DNA from: Epiperipatus broadwayi
Lineage: Eukaryota; Onychophora; Udeonychophora; Euonychophora; Peripatidae
Assembly: GCA_028023455.1 (NCBI GenBank)
Contig: JAQFVV010001023.1
Location: 1 to 64,000 of the forward strand
DNA: 64,000 nucleotides
Direction: 5' to 3'
Below are positions 60,946 to 64,000 of this stretch, piece by piece. The translations under genes and the position numbers were made by a program. The notes below the pieces were generated by a model that saw only the letters and a program-made list of their open reading frames with translations, searched no databases and had not been told where the DNA came from. How positions within the stretch are numbered: the first letter of the stretch is position 1; each line of letters starts with the position of its first letter.

Positions 60946-61920
60946 GCAGTCGATCTTAGCCCAAGATCGAGCTCCACTGCTCTATCACTTAACCCACTGT
61001 TTTTTTCGTCACATGTTTATAAGCTATACGTATATTTCTGAGAAGCTTCTATAAAAGTTTATAAATATAAATCTCAAATAAAAATTTTCTTTAATTTTAA
61101 ATATTCACTTTTATGGATGCGATTCAGATATATACATATATTAACGGAGCTTTTATATATATATAAAAGCACAAGCAAATCTTTTAAATAATTTTGTATT
61201 TTTTTTCTTAACTATGTGTTATTTATTTTATAAATATTTTCTTCATATAAGTATACAAATATTCAAGATGGAAGACGACTGTCCAAGAATAATTAAAGAG
61301 GTGGGAACATTACTTTGTTTCATAATTAAAAAGGAATTTTTAAATTAAAGTAAAATTTAAAACAAAGCTAATTGATTTTAGTTAGTGATTAACATTTTTA
61401 ATCAAATCTATTTCTAATCTAGAAATCGATTGGAATTTATTCTTGGGTAGTTATTTAGTGATTGCATCTCCACTAACAATAGGTAAAACATTTCCGTAAA
61501 TTAAAGATAAGAAGTTTAATTAAAAAAAACATTCTTTGAACACCTTAGAGTTTTGTATAAATAGGGCCTAAAATCTATTGTGCCAGAGAGTTAGGTCAAT
61601 AGTCTTTAACCGACTTCACGTCTGTGTAATTTTTGAGGGGCTTCAGCCACCTTCCCCTCCATCTTCAGCTCTACACTTCACCGTGCATGATGTAGCCTCT
61701 ACCATTCAAGTGTTCCCATGCCGTCAAAGAACTGCCGAGGCTAAGAGACATGCCAAAGAATGCCGCCTGCCATACAAAATTCGTCTGTATTCCATAGAAT
61801 GCTGAGGTAACCAGCCCAAAGTCATTATAATCGTATTACCTAACTTATACATGTAAACTCTCTTTAAATGAATGTTTTCTTTATAATAAACCTCTTTTTA
61901 ACTCGCTAATTGGCGAGCAT
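60942..61920 (+). promoter_or_regulatory. LTR-like or promoter-like block
   Basis: Starts tgtagcagtcgatc. It has TATAAATAGGGCC at about 61556, a GC-richer leader (61570-61800) with a donor-like GAG|GTAACC at about 61804, AATAAA near 61886, then TTGGCGAGCATG, which could be a primer-binding remnant. Together these resemble an LTR, but no second copy or gag/pol was seen. A host promoter with first exon is the alternative. Confidence 0.3.
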
Positions 61921-62589
61921 GTTAAATTCTTTTCTTTATATCGATTCTCTATAACCTAAATTAATACTACTATAAAATATTTCATCCAACTCACGCTTCT
62001 TATTTTCTTATAATTTAGTGCAGTTATAATTTATTTTAATGCTATTTTTTTATTTTCATCTAATATATATATATGAAAATGCTAATCAAACCCAGTCCTA
62101 TGAATTTAGAAGGGGGGGGGGATTAATGAGTTTTTATTTATTTATTTCTAACTAGTTCGTAAGACTTGAGTTTTTCTTGTAAAATGAATATATGCTTTTT
62201 TTTAATATATATTTTACCGTAAAATTATACAAAAATGTATAAATATTTTAAAATCTGGGTGGATTTTAGTGTCCATTGGTTTTATTAAGTTCTTACTGAT
62301 CATCGTCACCAAAAGAGCTGGTGAACAAATCTATTTTATTGTTTGCACTTTTAAGTGCATGAATTTTAGTTTTTTTTTATTATATGTTTAAACATAATAG
62401 AATTGATTCAAGAAGGGGGAACAATGTAAGCTTCATTAATAATAGTTTTAACTTCTGATTAATGATTCTATCTCACACAGGTCATTATTTTAATATGTCA
62501 TTACGTATTTGTTAAACTATTTAAGGCTTTATATTTAGTCTTTAAGTCCAATGATTTTATATTGTTGTAATAGCATTGTTAGCATAGGC

Positions 62590-62900
62590 CACTCTTCATG
62601 TTAAGCTTTATCTAGAGATGTGCGTTGGAATGCCCGAGTCGTCTCATCTTCGTTTCAGGTCGTAAAAAGGGTGATGAATGTCCCTAGACCATATCTATAT
62701 ATATACTTGCATAACGAGAGCAATGCATGGGATACTTCCGGCAAAGTTCAGCCCATTGTATCTCCGTCCGAGGACCTTTTGTCAACCGATTCCACAAAAT
62801 GTGGGGTGGCAAGTCGGCTAGACTGTTTTCTTCCATATTATTATGATAAAGCACCTCAAAATATTGGATCCGCAGATATTCGGCCATTATGCTAGCACCA
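62590..62900 (-). other. GC-richer block with 67-codon open frame, unidentified
   Basis: On the minus strand an acceptor-like ...actatag at about 62917 precedes an open frame through 62684 (contains NNMEEN, DLPPHILWNRL and CRKYPMHC). Composition is coding-like and unlike the AT-rich surroundings. No family recognised. It could be an exon, an LTR leader or a SINE relative. The plus strand is also open for 91 codons. Confidence 0.3.
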
Positions 62901-64000
62901 CAGTTTCCCTATAGTTCGTTTTTCTTTTAGCCTGTTTGACAAAATAAATCATAATGATATGTGATAATGAAACATTTTTCTTTTGTAATATTTTCCATTG
63001 GAGTTTAAATCCAACCTCTCATGAAGATGCCCTCCCCTTTATTGAATAAGCCGTTCCCGCAATTATAGTTTCGTTATATTCTATTTTTAAATGTCGAAAA
63101 TGTAAAATAAATAAATGTTTTAAGTATATTTTGATCACAATGTATCCTCATTTTGTGTTGTAAATAAAATCTATAAATGAAAATATGTATCCAATGCCAA
63201 GGGCATTATATTCAAGTCCTATAATCAGCGAAACTCTTATTATTATTATATCTTTACATGCATTTCTAAATATATAAAGTACACCAACCACCCAAATCTC
63301 TTTTTGTAATATTAAATAAAAGCCTATTTTAAATATACGTTCAGTAGTGTAACCGCCACACTAAATTCATATCTATTAAAATAAAATAATTGTAAAAAGA
63401 TCGTCAAACATTTGTAACAAAAATTAAAGTTTTAAATGCGTGAAGTAGAATACTGTATATATAAAATCTTGAATTTTTGTCAAAATAAATATATATATAT
63501 ATAAATATTAAACTTAATTCAGTTTTTCGAATTTCCTTACTAATATTTATATTTATGTATATTTTAAACTTATATCTTGGGTTCACTCGATCTCTCATCA
63601 TCATCATCAGCTGAGTCTCATGCAAAACGATGTAGCACCGGGCCTGGAAATAAATTTATGTAGTATCACCGTAGAGTGTTGTCCATAGTGATATAGATTT
63701 GGGGAATGGGCAAATAGGTTAAAATTCATGATTGCTCCTGACCTGTGTATCTCGGGCATGATTGGATCCGGGGTACTTTTGCTTAGATTCTAAGTCTTGT
63801 TGGATGGACATACATTTTCGACCGGTACAATATATATCCATTAACTTTCTATTCCTATCACACCAAATAATTTAAATTTTTGCTATTACCAACAGATATA
63901 TTAAGGTCTATGAAACTAAAATGTTACAATATGTATGCATATTTTTCTATATTTAATGCTGAAATATAAAGTTTTTTTCGAAGGACTTCACAATGTAATA
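62900..64000. other. AT-rich end of window with a GC-richer patch
   Basis: 63590-63840 is GC-richer (caccgggcctgg, gatccggggtac, cgaccggtac) but shows no open frame or RNA gene that I recognise. No exon of the Trk gene was identified here. Confidence 0.4.

Overview
This is AT-rich genomic DNA from a bilaterian animal. It has spliced genes with large introns, many retroelements and no bacterial-style operons. The one clear host gene is a Trk-type neurotrophin receptor tyrosine kinase on the minus strand. Two kinase exons are present. Exon A (54703-55009) holds subdomains I-V and exon B (22029-22266) holds subdomains VI to the activation loop. They join in frame across a 32.4 kb intron. Upstream receptor exons and the last kinase exon were not found and probably lie outside the window. 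The close match to vertebrate TrkB plus the AT-richness and repeat content suggest an invertebrate, possibly a lophotrochozoan. The species cannot be fixed from this sequence.

Layout. 0.2-5.8 kb: a nearly full-length but damaged non-LTR retrotransposon (gag-like ORF1, endonuclease/reverse transcriptase ORF2) on the minus strand. 7-18 kb: AT-rich DNA with tRNA-derived SINEs, hammerhead-bearing repeats and a dead hAT transposase. 19.6-21.7 kb: a second, 5'-truncated copy of the same LINE family. 22.0-55.0 kb: the Trk exons and the giant intron between them, packed with repeats. 55-64 kb: a hAT MITE, foldback elements, a poly(A)-tailed retro-insertion with a 15-bp target-site duplication (TSD), and GC-richer blocks of unknown identity.

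The most unusual content is a set of dispersed repeats that carry hammerhead self-cleaving ribozyme motifs. I distinguish six families by sequence (called A, B, C, E, F and G here). Each has the CUGANGA core, a helix II, GAAA, a very short helix III and an NUH cleavage triplet, and helix I closes on the flanks. Helix II sequence differs completely between families but stays paired. Families A and B occur as head-to-tail monomers of about 455 and 410-419 bp, one ribozyme per monomer. Many insertions are foldbacks (inverted duplications) flanked by 9-14 bp TSDs. This resembles animal retrozymes and the hammerhead-bearing terminal repeats of Penelope-like elements, but no Penelope reverse transcriptase was seen. 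Several ribozymes lie in the Trk intron, some in the sense of the Trk transcript.

Limits: everything was read by eye. Boundaries without a TSD are approximate, and ribozyme activity is inferred from secondary structure only.
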